In this document: positions 1-9,502 of the stretch, piece after piece
Layout: each line of letters opens with the position of its first letter
Position numbering within the stretch: position 1 is the first letter of the stretch
Assembly (NCBI RefSeq): GCF_000014005.1
Contig: NC_008009.1
Coordinates: forward strand, 62,001 to 126,000
Source of the DNA: Candidatus Koribacter versatilis Ellin345
Lineage (GTDB): Bacteria > Acidobacteriota > Terriglobia > Terriglobales > Acidobacteriaceae
DNA length: 64,000 nt
Direction of reading: 5' to 3'
Translations under genes and position numbers: made by a program
Notes under the pieces: generated by a model
What the model saw: only the letters and a program-made list of their open reading frames with translations
Databases searched by the model: none
What the model was told of the DNA's origin: nothing

Positions 1-2
1 CG

Positions 3-1457
<1,455 letters not shown>

Positions 1458-1480
1458 TTTTCAGTTTTACTGCTTCACAA

Positions 1481-1512
1481 AAAACCCTGCTCCCTGGAGC
1501 AGGGTTTTTTTC
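1481..1512 (+). terminator. Rho-independent terminator of ftsH
   Basis: The arms CCCTGCTCC (1486-1494) and GGAGCAGGG (1497-1505) are perfect complements. They are flanked by five A upstream and seven T downstream, 24 bases after the ftsH stop codon. Confidence 0.93.
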
Positions 1513-1566
1513 GGCCTGAATCGCCGCTACGGTGAAAATGTGGCTTTTTCCGTATGGTGAAACCCG

Positions 1567-1796
1567 AAGAAACGAGGAAAACTTACGGTAAAACCCGAAG
1601 TTAGAAGTTGGTTAACATAGTCTTCCAAGTGCATATTTACTGATGATTTACAGACACGTACCCTATAAGTGGGACCGGTTTTGCCCGCCATTTTTTTCCC
1701 AGAACCGCGCTAACCGTGCCCTGGACCGTAGATTTCTTCTAACTTGTCGGGTTTGCCGCAAAGGTGGTACAGGAAAGTTGGAAGATTTTGTTTACT
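1567..1796 (+). repeat. Dispersed repeat, copy 1 (second copy at 31519-31759)
   Basis: Two blocks are shared with 31519-31759 in the same orientation. The first (1587-1641 against 31539-31593) is 55 bases long with four mismatches and contains GTTAGAAGTT and GTTAACAT. The second (from 1752, against 31715) shares TTTGCCGCAAAGGTGGTACA and ends in TTTGTTTACT. The blocks are about 165 bases apart here and 176 in the other copy, and the sequence between them has diverged. I do not recognise the element. No convincing protein is encoded in it. Confidence 0.8.
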
Positions 1797-1846
1797 GAGG
1801 GGTAAATAGGGAAACAGGCGCAACGCAGCCGGAAGAGAATTGGTAT

Positions 1847-2005
1847 TTATTCTGTCGGTCCCGTGTTTTCGTCGGGTTCAACGATTTCCCCATGCGTTTT
1901 GAGCGGAGAAATGGCGTGGTCAAAATAGCTCATGTTTTTCCCCGCAAATGGAAGATGATGTAGATACAAGTACTCGGTGGGTGGTTCCTGAAAGAGGTTC
2001 GGCAT
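1847..2005 (-). CDS. Possible small protein, unknown function
   Basis: This is a 52-codon frame divergent from the downstream regulator gene, beginning MPNLFQEPPTEYLYLHHLPF and ending in an acidic tail. Its ATG at 2005 is preceded by a full AGGAGG only three bases away, which is closer than usual. No domain, signal peptide or membrane segment is evident and I do not recognise a family. The strong ribosome-binding motif is the only real support, so it may be spurious. Confidence 0.25.
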   Translation of the reverse strand: MPNLFQEPPTEYLYLHHLPFAGKNMSYFDHAISPLKTHGEIVEPDENTGPTE

Positions 2006-2147
2006 TCGCCTCCTGGCGAAGCCGGGCCATAGCGAATTGGCTCCAGCCCTCATCTCGATGTCAGGCGAGCGCAACATGCGACGGCTGAATGGATGGGTTT
2101 ACTATGACCTGCGGCAGGCTCGCAGCATGGGCGCGAAGGAGGCGGCT

Positions 2148-2924
2148 ATGGCAATCAGGCGTTCTGTATCAACAACAAACAAGCGGCCGCGAAGACTTTC
2201 GTCGCCAGCGACTGCGCTCGCGACGGCGGCTTCGCGCCGGAAACTGGTGGTTCCGAAGCGAAGGGCCCCGGCGGTTCCCACGGACCCGGCATTCGATGCC
2301 CATACTCTGCTCGACAGGTTGGGATCGGGGAGTTCCGGCAAAGAGTTTCAACGGAATGGATCCCTGTTCGCGCAAGGCGATCTGGCGGATGCGGTGTTCT
2401 ATATTCAGTCGGGAAAGATCAAGCTGACGGTGGTGTCGAAGCGCGGTAAAGAGGCGGTCGTCGCTATCCTTGCGGAAGGCAGCTTCTTTGGGGAAGGCTG
2501 CCTGGCGGGTCAGCCGCTCAGGATGTCGACTGCGAGCTCTCTGCAGCGGAGCACTCTGATCCGGGTGGAGAAGCTGGTGATGTTGAACCTGCTTCATAAG
2601 GACAAGGTCTTCGGCGAACGGTTTCTTGCTTATGTCCTGTCGCGGAATATCCGCATGGAAGCGGACCTGGTGGATCAGCTCTTCAATTCCAGTGAGAAGC
2701 GGTTGGCGCGGCTTCTGCTGTTGCTGGCGAACTTCGGAAATGAATCGAAGCCGATTCCAGTGATCGCAAAGATGAGCCAGGAAACGCTTGCCGAAATGAT
2801 CGGCACCACGCGCTCGCGGGTGAGCTATTTTCTGAATCGCTTCAGGGAGCTGGGATTCATTGACTACAACGGTGGCGGAATGAGCATTCACAGCTCATTG
2901 ATGAGCGTGGTGCTGCACGATTAG
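2148..2924 (+). CDS. Crp/Fnr-family transcriptional regulator
   Basis: This is a 258-residue regulator. After a basic, Ser/Thr-rich leader of about 45 residues comes a cyclic-nucleotide-binding fold with FAQGDLADAVFYIQSGKIKL and GSFFGEGCLAG. A long dimerisation helix and a C-terminal winged helix with the recognition segment ETLAEMIGTTRSRVSYFLNR follow. I chose ATG 2148 because AAGGAGG lies five bases upstream; a TTG at 2037 would add 37 unlikely residues. There is no cysteine cluster typical of Fnr iron-sulfur sensors, and the effector cannot be read from the sequence. An inverted repeat with GGTCA arms lies just downstream, ahead of the next gene, and could be a target. The family is certain; the regulon is unknown. 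Confidence 0.92.
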   Translation: MAIRRSVSTTNKRPRRLSSPATALATAASRRKLVVPKRRAPAVPTDPAFDAHTLLDRLGSGSSGKEFQRNGSLFAQGDLADAVFYIQSGKIKLTVVSKRGKEAVVAILAEGSFFGEGCLAGQPLRMSTASSLQRSTLIRVEKLVMLNLLHKDKVFGERFLAYVLSRNIRMEADLVDQLFNSSEKRLARLLLLLANFGNESKPIPVIAKMSQETLAEMIGTTRSRVSYFLNRFRELGFIDYNGGGMSIHSSLMSVVLHD

Positions 2925-2984
2925 CTTGTGCATTGTCATCATCAGTGCCCCGTTTCCGGTGGACCTGCGTGGCGGCAGGATACA

Positions 2985-2998
2985 GGTCAAAATTGACC
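2985..2998. promoter_or_regulatory. Inverted repeat GGTCA-N4-TGACC, possible operator
   Basis: The arms GGTCA (2985-2989) and TGACC (2994-2998) flank AAAT, 34 bases before the ATG at 3033. Crp/Fnr-family sites are dyads with TTGA/TCAA cores, so a site for the adjacent regulator is possible. This is inference from position and symmetry only. Confidence 0.35.
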
Positions 2999-3032
2999 AT
3001 CCAGGCTCCGTGTTCCTACCTATAGTTTGACA

Positions 3033-3278
3033 ATGAGAATCCAATCGTTGCATTTGTCCGCTTACCCATGCGAAGTATGCCACGGTCCCGTGGTGGCTGG
3101 TTGGCTTGGAATTCGCGAGACCGAGGTCACACGGGAAGTTGACTTGCGACAGGTGGGGGCGATCTGTCTGTTCTGTGGAAACCGTCAGGCTACGATGACT
3201 ACGCCGCTACGGGAGTTCGCGCCCACTCCCTGGGATATCGGGTTTCGAGGACATGAAGATCCCACAAGCGTCGCTTAA
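3033..3278 (+). CDS. Small CxxC-CxxC protein, unknown function
   Basis: This is an 81-residue protein with two cysteine pairs, CEVC near residue 17 and CLFC near residue 49. The arrangement suggests a single zinc ribbon or rubredoxin-like metal site. There is no signal peptide or membrane segment. I start it at ATG 3033 rather than the TTG two codons earlier. It follows the Crp/Fnr gene on the same strand, with a dyad-symmetric site in the gap, so it may be controlled by that regulator. I do not recognise a named family. Coding status rests on the paired cysteines and on an otherwise unexplained open frame. Confidence 0.5.
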   Translation: MRIQSLHLSAYPCEVCHGPVVAGWLGIRETEVTREVDLRQVGAICLFCGNRQATMTTPLREFAPTPWDIGFRGHEDPTSVA

Positions 3279-3298
3279 CCAGGCCTACGCAACTGTCT

Positions 3299-4486
3299 TT
3301 AGACAGCTCTTGCAAAGAAGACCCTGGATTCGAAGTGCGGCCGCTCGGGAAGAAATATCGAGAAAACAGTCCCCGCAGCGGGTGGCGAGACGCTGCTTCT
3401 CACCTGGATTTTTCCACTATGTTTACGGACGATTTCGGAGCTCACCCACAGCCCCAGACCCGCTCCGGTGTCGCCCTTGGTGCTGACAAAAGGTTCAAAC
3501 AACTGCTCCTTGATGGCAGGATGAATCCCCGATCCGGAATCTGCAATCGTGACTCGCACGCCGGGACGGGAGCCGTTGCTGCGTTCGCTGCTCGCCGCGA
3601 CTCGAATTTTCAGCATTCCCCCCGTTCGCATCGCATCCAGCGCATTTCCTATCATGTTGAGGATTAGCTGCCTGAGTTCGGCGCCCATCGCCAGCACAGG
3701 CCGACACTCGCGAAAATCCGTTTGCACCACGATCTGAGCTGCCGTCAATCTCGCGCGGAAAAGGTTCAGTGCGGAATTCACAATTTCTGCTGGGCTAACC
3801 AGTTCAGGCCTGCCTGTCTGATGGTATATCCGTAAGGTCTGGGTGACGATTTCGGAAACACGCGCGAGTTCGCGTCCCGCTGTCTGTGCATATTCCTGGC
3901 ACTCCCACAGGCTTCCAGACTGGCCCATCAGATACAGAAGATTGGTCACAGATGCCAAAGGGTTGTTGATTTCGTGAGCCATGCTCGCGGCCAACCGTCC
4001 AACCACCGCCAGTTTTTCGGACTTTCGCAACGCTTCTTCTGCCAGCCGCTGAACTGCCAAGTAATCCCGCATCTGGTACTGCCGGCGACGGCTGCGCAAA
4101 GCTGCCTGCACTGTGCTCACCAGAGTCTCAGGCCGCGCCGGCCGTTCCAGTAGTACCACGTTGCCGAGCGGCTTCCGAAGCAGCGATCTCCTTTGACTCT
4201 CCTCGTCAACCTCTCCGGACATTGTCAAAAGAATGATTGGGAAGTCCGACCATGATGGTTGTAGCGCTACCTGTGCCGCCCACGCCGTAATTTCCGGCAA
4301 TGTGAGCGTCTCTTCCGCTACCAGCAAGGCGCCTACGCCCGCAGCCATCTCGATTCGGGCCATCGCCAACGTTCCCGGCTGCTCGCAACGGATACCCTTG
4401 CTCGTTAGCAGGTCGGATATAAGTTCCGCATCCCGCCCGGTGGGAGCCAGTACCAGAACGCGTAGATCACGGTCGAGGTTGTTCAT
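3299..4486 (-). CDS. Sensor histidine kinase with N-terminal pseudo-receiver domain
   Basis: This 395-residue soluble kinase has no membrane segment. Residues 1-115 resemble a receiver fold but lack the acidic pocket and phospho-acceptor Asp (AEE stands where the Asp is expected), so they probably bind a partner rather than accept phosphate. The HisKA domain has the H box SMAHEINNPL with His at about residue 171. The ATPase domain shows an N box (NMIGNALDAM), a G1 box (IADSGSGI) and a G2 box (GLGLWVSSEIV). ATG 4486 overlaps the end of the kaiC-like gene by 20 bases, so the two are probably translationally coupled and act in one signalling pathway. No dedicated response regulator is adjacent. 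The kinase call is secure; its signal is unknown. Confidence 0.92.
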   Translation of the reverse strand: MNNLDRDLRVLVLAPTGRDAELISDLLTSKGIRCEQPGTLAMARIEMAAGVGALLVAEETLTLPEITAWAAQVALQPSWSDFPIILLTMSGEVDEESQRRSLLRKPLGNVVLLERPARPETLVSTVQAALRSRRRQYQMRDYLAVQRLAEEALRKSEKLAVVGRLAASMAHEINNPLASVTNLLYLMGQSGSLWECQEYAQTAGRELARVSEIVTQTLRIYHQTGRPELVSPAEIVNSALNLFRARLTAAQIVVQTDFRECRPVLAMGAELRQLILNMIGNALDAMRTGGMLKIRVAASSERSNGSRPGVRVTIADSGSGIHPAIKEQLFEPFVSTKGDTGAGLGLWVSSEIVRKHSGKIQVRSSVSPPAAGTVFSIFLPERPHFESRVFFARAV

Positions 4487-6065
4487 CCGCCGCACTCCTG
4501 TTAACACGCGCGCCGCGGGTCTGCATGCCCGCCGGGTTTCCTCGATATTTTGGTGCGCCTGTCAGCACCCCTTCGAACTCGGTCAGCACGCTTCCTACCG
4601 TGATGCCTCCGTTCTTCATCAATAGTTCGCGAATTGTCCGTTCGTGCGCCCCGCTTCTCTTCTTGATTACCGAAAGTGCCTGGCGTACCTCGCCGGCTAC
4701 CTCAAAGTATCGAAATAACAGGACGGTATCGGCCAGGTAGCTCACATCCACAGGCGTATCAATGTTGGAGCCGACGAAACCGTGCTGCGCCACGGTCATC
4801 AAGGTCGTCACTCCTCTTTGACCCAGAAAAGCGAGCAGTTCGTGCAACTGCATGGTGAGGAATTTCTCGCCTGGCATTCCGTTGAGAAAGCCATTGAGGC
4901 TGTCGATCACCAGTAGCTTCAACTCTTTCGTCTCGGCCAGTTGCCTGATCTCGTGGACCAATTGGCCTGGGGACAACTCCGCGGCATCTACTTGTCGAAG
5001 CGACAGTTTCCCGGAATGAACATGTTGCTCTACCTCGAGCCCGAGCCCTTTCCCCCGCTTCGTCAGGGTTGCCAACAATTCATCAAAAGCAAAGAAGGCG
5101 GCAGTGTTGCCTTCTTCCGCTGCTGACTTTGCATAGCGCAGTGCGATCGTGGACTTTCCGCATCCTGCGGGTCCCAAAAGAAGTGTGCTGGTGCCCGTGT
5201 CCAAACCACCCCCGAGCAATTTGTCGAGTTCATCCAGACCGCTTTTCACTGCCTTTTGCGTGAATGTCGAGGTATGCTCCGAGGCAATCAGCCGGGGATA
5301 CACCTCGACCCCGCCGCGCCGAATGCTGTAATCGTGAAAACCCTCGCGGAATGCCGAGCCTCGCAGCTTCTTCACTTCCAGCCTGCGTCGCTTGCTTCCA
5401 TACTCTCGCTCCAAGCTCTCCAGCATGATCACGCCGTGCGCAATGCTCTGGAGTTGCCGGTCCTGTATGTCGGCGGTACGGTCGTCCAGCAACATTACTG
5501 TGCAGTCTCGTCCGGAGAAGTAGCGCTTGAGCGCCAGGATCTGCCGGCGATACCGCAACGGGTCCCGCGCCAGCAACCGCAGCTCGGACAGCGAATCGAA
5601 AACCACCCGAACCGGGTGTAGTCTCTCAACCTCTTCCAAGACGGAATTAATGGTGTCGGTGAGCTCTATTTCTGAAGGGTTGAATACGGTGTACTGCGCT
5701 TCGGGCTTAAGCTGCTTGTCATCCGGGACCATCTCGAAGATCGGAATCGCATCAAACGACCAGCCATGCGCCCGAGCAATTTCAAGCAGTTCATGTTTCG
5801 ATTCCGAGAGCGTGACGTAGAGTCCCGAATGTCCGCCACGGAGCCCTTCCAGCAGGAACTGCATCGCAATCGTTGTCTTGCCTGTACCCGGGTCTCCTTC
5901 TATCAGAAATAGATGATTTCGTGACAGGCCTCCCCCGAGAATATCGTCCAGCCCAGCAATGCCGGTGGAGAACAGTTCTGCCGGCGCAATCACCTTCGCT
6001 TCGGTTAAGCCGCTGCCGTTGGATGGCTCTCTGGATGCCGTCGTTGTTTTGGTGTGCGGGTCCAC
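4467..6065 (-). CDS. KaiC-like double RecA-fold ATPase
   Basis: The 532-residue protein contains two KaiC/RadA-type domains. The first P-loop is GDPGTGKT at about residues 57-64 and the second is GPAGCGKS at about 298-305. Each is preceded by the characteristic lead-in (STGIAGLDDILGGG and KSGLDELDKLLGGG). The C-terminal domain has YLADTVLLFRYFE, typical of KaiC. I chose GTG 6065 because GGAG lies five bases upstream; a longer frame to 6326 would add 87 low-quality residues. KaiA and KaiB are absent nearby, so it is probably not a true clock but a KaiC-family signalling ATPase paired with the overlapping histidine kinase. The family is secure; the pairing is inferred from overlap. Confidence 0.93.
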   Translation of the reverse strand: MDPHTKTTTASREPSNGSGLTEAKVIAPAELFSTGIAGLDDILGGGLSRNHLFLIEGDPGTGKTTIAMQFLLEGLRGGHSGLYVTLSESKHELLEIARAHGWSFDAIPIFEMVPDDKQLKPEAQYTVFNPSEIELTDTINSVLEEVERLHPVRVVFDSLSELRLLARDPLRYRRQILALKRYFSGRDCTVMLLDDRTADIQDRQLQSIAHGVIMLESLEREYGSKRRRLEVKKLRGSAFREGFHDYSIRRGGVEVYPRLIASEHTSTFTQKAVKSGLDELDKLLGGGLDTGTSTLLLGPAGCGKSTIALRYAKSAAEEGNTAAFFAFDELLATLTKRGKGLGLEVEQHVHSGKLSLRQVDAAELSPGQLVHEIRQLAETKELKLLVIDSLNGFLNGMPGEKFLTMQLHELLAFLGQRGVTTLMTVAQHGFVGSNIDTPVDVSYLADTVLLFRYFEVAGEVRQALSVIKKRSGAHERTIRELLMKNGGITVGSVLTEFEGVLTGAPKYRGNPAGMQTRGARVNRSAADEQPRP

Positions 6066-6434
6066 GTGAACTCCTATGGCCAGAAATAAAACAACGTCTC
6101 TTGTGTGTCGCACCCGGTGTGGAGAAGCGCGCCTGCGTGAACTTCGTCGCGCAAAAACATTGTTAAGCGAAAGTTTGAGGGTTGCTGCTGAATAGGAATG
6201 GTCAATTTTGCACATTTGCCAAGAAAAATTGCGCGCCCCCGGCATTTTCGCCACGGACGAGAGTGTAAGAAATATTCGGGGAGGCTTCTGTCTGTCCCCT
6301 AGTTTTCCGCTTCTCCACCCACCCAAGCCAAATTGAGCCGCAACCCACGATTCACGCGGCGGGTTTGAATCCTATGACGTCTCCCCGATACTCCCCCACA
6401 TCCCATCGCGTAGCACAAACGGGAGGGTTCAAAC
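6066..6434. other. Divergent intergenic region, no gene
   Basis: This 369-base gap separates the minus-strand kaiC-like gene from the plus-strand BON-type gene and must hold both promoters. A GGTCAATTTTG sequence at 6200-6210 resembles one arm of the dyad found before the CxxC gene. Nothing else stands out. Confidence 0.5.
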
Positions 6435-6704
6435 ATGAGCAGCACCACTCTGAAGTGTGGACTCGGATTGGCAGCGATGGCCGCCACCCTGGGCTTCGCG
6501 CAATCCCCACCACAGGATTCGACCAAGCCCGACAATACCGCCGTCAATCAACGCGACCGCGACAAGTCGCAACCCACGGCGGACCAGCAGAAAGAGAATT
6601 CGTCCGACCGTGACACGGTCCGCAAGATCCGGCAAGCCCTCGTCAGGGACAAGGCTCTCTCGATCTATGCCGGGTGCCCCGGGTCCGGTCGGAATGATCT
6701 TTAA
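6435..6704 (+). pseudogene. Truncated secreted BON-domain protein
   Basis: The 89-residue product starts with a signal peptide (KCGLGLAAMAATLGFAQ), then a hydrophilic Gln/Asp/Lys-rich linker. It then enters a BON-like domain at RDTVRKIRQALVRDKALSIY. The match stops right there: the next codons encode GCPGSGRNDL and a stop, read from the first bases of a palindromic repeat (GGGTGCCCCGGGTCC). BON domains normally continue for about 60 residues, so the gene has lost its 3' part at the repeat junction. No continuation of the domain is seen on the far side. BON proteins bind envelope phospholipids or peptidoglycan. The truncation is visible; whether a short product is still made is unknown. Confidence 0.7.
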
Positions 6705-6948
6705 TTCTGTTCTGTCTTCATCCCAAGAGCGAACTTTGGGTGCCCCGGGTCTCGCGATTTTCGAGACTTGGGAGAGAGGATGTCTGCACCTCGAGGCAGT
6801 GTCTGAAGTCACAGCGAGCGTGGAGCCGTGGAAAGATTGGGTGGTAACTAAGTTAAAGTCGATCCCACCAGCGAAGTTCGGCGAGGTGAGGGTGGTGCCG
6901 GGATTCTCGTCCGCCCAGGTCTCGAACCCCGCGAGACCCGGGGCACCC
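6672..6948. repeat. Palindromic element bounded by 19-bp inverted repeats (family B)
   Basis: The sequence GGGTGCCCCGGGTCTCGCG at 6738-6756 is the exact reverse complement of 6930-6948. Each arm carries its own small hairpin around GGTCTCG/CGAGAC, and an extra partial head (GGGTGCCCCGGGTCC) lies at 6672-6686. A related single hairpin is at 33144-33178. No transposase is encoded inside, so it resembles a non-autonomous MITE or a paired REP element. Confidence 0.85.
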
Positions 6949-7029
6949 ACGCGGTTTTGGAGGGGAGAAGGTAGGAAAGAATCATGATGGCAGCGGACCC
7001 GGTTATCCAATCAACCCGCGGCGCAACCC

Positions 7030-8118
7030 TTATCGCGCCTTGATCTGGTTGTAGGAGCTCTTTACCAACCCTGCAAACGATTCGTCGAAGAAGCTTTGAT
7101 CGTCGTCGTTCTTCCCTGCGAATTTTTCTTTCCAACCCTTTGACTCGAGCGCCTTCGGCACTTGTGTTTGCGCTTCTTCTAAGGTCTTGCCGTCGTTGAT
7201 CTCTTTCTCGACTTCGGTATTCACCGACTGCATTAAGTCGATCACCTGCGTGATGTATGTCTTGTCGTGCTGGACGTCGCCGTGGCCGGGGACGAAGATG
7301 TTGGCGTCGATAGCGGCCAACTCGCGCAGGGTGTTTACGAAATCTACGGGGAAGCCGCCGAACATGTAGGGCACCGGGTGGTCGAGGACATCGCCGGTGG
7401 CTACCAGTTTGTCGTTGGGCAGGTAGACGACGGTGTCGCCCGCGGTATTGGCGCGGCCGAGGAAGAGAATTCGTACCGGCCGGTCGCCTAGATCGATGTC
7501 GAGTTCATGTTCGAACGAGACATTCGGAGCCAGCTGGTGCGCGGTCTTGAATTCCTCTGCTACCGGCCCGAGTCCCGCTAATGCCTTCTCGTATTCCTTT
7601 CGAACCGTCTCCCCGATGGTTTCGCCGTTCAGATCTTTCCCGGTGTCGAGCACTTGTTGGAAGCGTTGCGCCCGCGATGGATAGCGCGTCAGGACGCCAG
7701 GGTTGTAATCGCCGATGATCTTTTGTGTGGGACGGCTGGCGATGATCTGGATTGCGGGAAACGCCTCGGCATAGGTCGCGTTTCCCAGGGTGTGATCGAA
7801 ATGCCAGTGCGTGTTGACCAGGTACGTGACCGGCAGCGAAGTCCACTGGCGGATCTGTGCGATGTCCTGACGGGTGGAGGAAGGCAGCAGGCAGGAATCG
7901 ACCACCAGCACGGCGCGCTTGCCGATGATGACGGTGGTGTTTCCCTGGGGGAAGGTGTCGGGGGCGTCGGGATGACGGATCTCGTAGATTCCCTCGGCAA
8001 GCTTGGTGGTGGTTCGCTCCTTGGTGACGGTGGAGTCAGCGAGTGAGAATTGCGAGATTGCGAGCAATCCTACGGTGAAGAGAGCGCGCGAAATGGAGTT
8101 GAAGATCGACATTGTCAT
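7030..8118 (-). CDS. Secreted metallo-beta-lactamase-fold hydrolase
   Basis: The 362-residue protein starts with a signal peptide (SISRALFTVGLLAISQFSLA), so it is probably periplasmic. It carries the MBL motif HWHFDH followed by a GNATYAEAFP-type loop, with further metal-ligand regions at ATGDVLDHPVPY and FVPGHGDVQ. This motif set matches the quinoprotein relay/SoxH-like and subclass B3-like branch, whose substrates vary widely. The start is ATG 8118 or ATG 8112; frames reaching 8316 would add residues before the signal peptide. It sits divergently from the acyltransferase and next to the truncated BON gene, and neither suggests a substrate. The fold is certain and the reaction is not; it should not be assumed to be an antibiotic-resistance enzyme. 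Confidence 0.88.
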   Translation of the reverse strand: MTMSIFNSISRALFTVGLLAISQFSLADSTVTKERTTTKLAEGIYEIRHPDAPDTFPQGNTTVIIGKRAVLVVDSCLLPSSTRQDIAQIRQWTSLPVTYLVNTHWHFDHTLGNATYAEAFPAIQIIASRPTQKIIGDYNPGVLTRYPSRAQRFQQVLDTGKDLNGETIGETVRKEYEKALAGLGPVAEEFKTAHQLAPNVSFEHELDIDLGDRPVRILFLGRANTAGDTVVYLPNDKLVATGDVLDHPVPYMFGGFPVDFVNTLRELAAIDANIFVPGHGDVQHDKTYITQVIDLMQSVNTEVEKEINDGKTLEEAQTQVPKALESKGWKEKFAGKNDDDQSFFDESFAGLVKSSYNQIKAR

Positions 8119-8248
8119 AGTGTGAGCAGTGCGAACCAGGGAAGGAAAATGGATTGCTGGATGGGGCGACTCGTCCACTTTCAGGGCTGGCTTAACGGAT
8201 TTTTGCCGACAGGAAAGTAGTGATCTGGGACTAGGTTGTCCCGCTACA

Positions 8249-9427
8249 ATGCAGATGTCCATGCGCGTTAAAGAGGGCCTGCAACATATCCCTGAGCTCG
8301 ACGGGCTTCGCGGCATCGCGATCCTCGCCGTGATGGGCTTTCATTTTTCCGGCGATACGCCGGTCTACTTCGGGAAACTGGCGGCCGTGTATTGGGCGTT
8401 CTTCTACGGCGGCAACGGCGTTGACCTCTTCTTCGTGCTCTCGGGATTTTTGATTACCAGCATCCTGCTGCATACGAAGGAATCGCCACAGTACTTCAGC
8501 TCGTTTTATGCGCGACGCGTGCTGCGCATCTTTCCGCTCTACTTCCTGGCGGTCGCACTCTTCTTCTATGTTGAGCTGCCGTGGCTCGAACACCTGTACG
8601 GCGCGCGTTCGACCTTGCGTTCCGAGCAGATCTGGTACTGGACCTACCTTGTGAACTGGCACGACACGCTGGGGAATATTGTGGGCGCGATGGGACACTT
8701 CTGGTCGCTCGCCATCGAAGAGCAGTTCTACTTCGTATGGCCTCTGGCGATTTGGCTCTGCAGCCGCAAGCGGGTTCCGCTGCTTTGCATCGGCGCGATT
8801 GTGCTTTCGACGGCGCTGCGACTGGTCTGCGATCTGCGGGGCTATGAAGTGGAGTACATCCACCGTGCGACTTTTACGCGGTTCGATACGCTCGCGCTTG
8901 GTGGACTGCTCGCGTGGATTGCTACCGACGAGCACTGGATGACGGTCGCGCAACGATGTTTCAAGTTTGTTGCGCCGGCGTCGTTGGTGCTCTTTGCCGC
9001 GAACGAATTCGCGCATGCCGAACTCGGAAGGTTCGCGGGATACGTAACCGTAAGCTATTCGCTGATGGCGCTGATGTGTGGGTCGCTGATCTTCTACGGG
9101 ATCGCACACACCGGCGACGGAACTCTTCTGGCGAAGATCACGCGCTCGGCATTCCTACGCAACGCCGGAAAGTACAGCTACTCGATGTACATCTTCCATC
9201 TTGTGGCGAAGCGCGAAGCGATGGTGCCGATCGTTAATGCGCTGCGCGGCTATGGACTTCCGCTCTCGATCGCGATTATCTTTGGCATGGTCGTTTGCGG
9301 TCTGCTCACGTACGCGTTCGCGCTGCTCACCTGGAACGCTTTTGAGAAGCATTTCCTCAAGCTCAAAGACCGCTTCCCTTACGACCTTCCTGCGGACACG
9401 AGGATCGCGACCGTAACCACTGCGTAA
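8249..9427 (+). CDS. Membrane acyltransferase 3 family protein (OafA/YrhL-like)
   Basis: This 392-residue integral membrane protein begins with the family signature PELDGLRGIAILAVMGFHF and continues with NGVDLFFVLSGFLI and LRIFPLYFLA. Later come SLAIEEQFYFVWP and a conserved C-terminal SMYIFHL segment; about ten hydrophobic helices are apparent. Such enzymes move acyl groups, often acetyl, onto exported sugars of lipopolysaccharide, exopolysaccharide or peptidoglycan. Three in-frame ATGs (8249, 8255, 8261) compete and none has a strong ribosome-binding site. No glycosyltransferase is adjacent, so the substrate is unknown. A frame reaching 8129 would add a poor N-terminus. Confidence 0.92.
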   Translation: MQMSMRVKEGLQHIPELDGLRGIAILAVMGFHFSGDTPVYFGKLAAVYWAFFYGGNGVDLFFVLSGFLITSILLHTKESPQYFSSFYARRVLRIFPLYFLAVALFFYVELPWLEHLYGARSTLRSEQIWYWTYLVNWHDTLGNIVGAMGHFWSLAIEEQFYFVWPLAIWLCSRKRVPLLCIGAIVLSTALRLVCDLRGYEVEYIHRATFTRFDTLALGGLLAWIATDEHWMTVAQRCFKFVAPASLVLFAANEFAHAELGRFAGYVTVSYSLMALMCGSLIFYGIAHTGDGTLLAKITRSAFLRNAGKYSYSMYIFHLVAKREAMVPIVNALRGYGLPLSIAIIFGMVVCGLLTYAFALLTWNAFEKHFLKLKDRFPYDLPADTRIATVTTA

Positions 9428-9502
9428 CCCCGTTGTGTCCTACGTCACAGCGCACCGGTTGTCTTCTGCGCGATGATTTCCTTAGCAGGAAGCGAGGTGT
9501 GT

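Larger units (their letters stand above)
1513..2147. other. Long intergenic region between ftsH and the Crp/Fnr gene
   Basis: This 635-base stretch holds one copy of a dispersed repeat (1567-1796) and a possible 52-codon reading frame on the minus strand (1847-2005). The remainder is AT-richer than the flanking genes and presumably carries the promoter of the regulator gene. I see no RNA gene here. Confidence 0.6.

Noticed and set aside
7030-8118. MBL protein as an antibiotic-resistance beta-lactamase
   Set aside because: The fold is shared by many hydrolases, and no motif or neighbour identifies a beta-lactam substrate.
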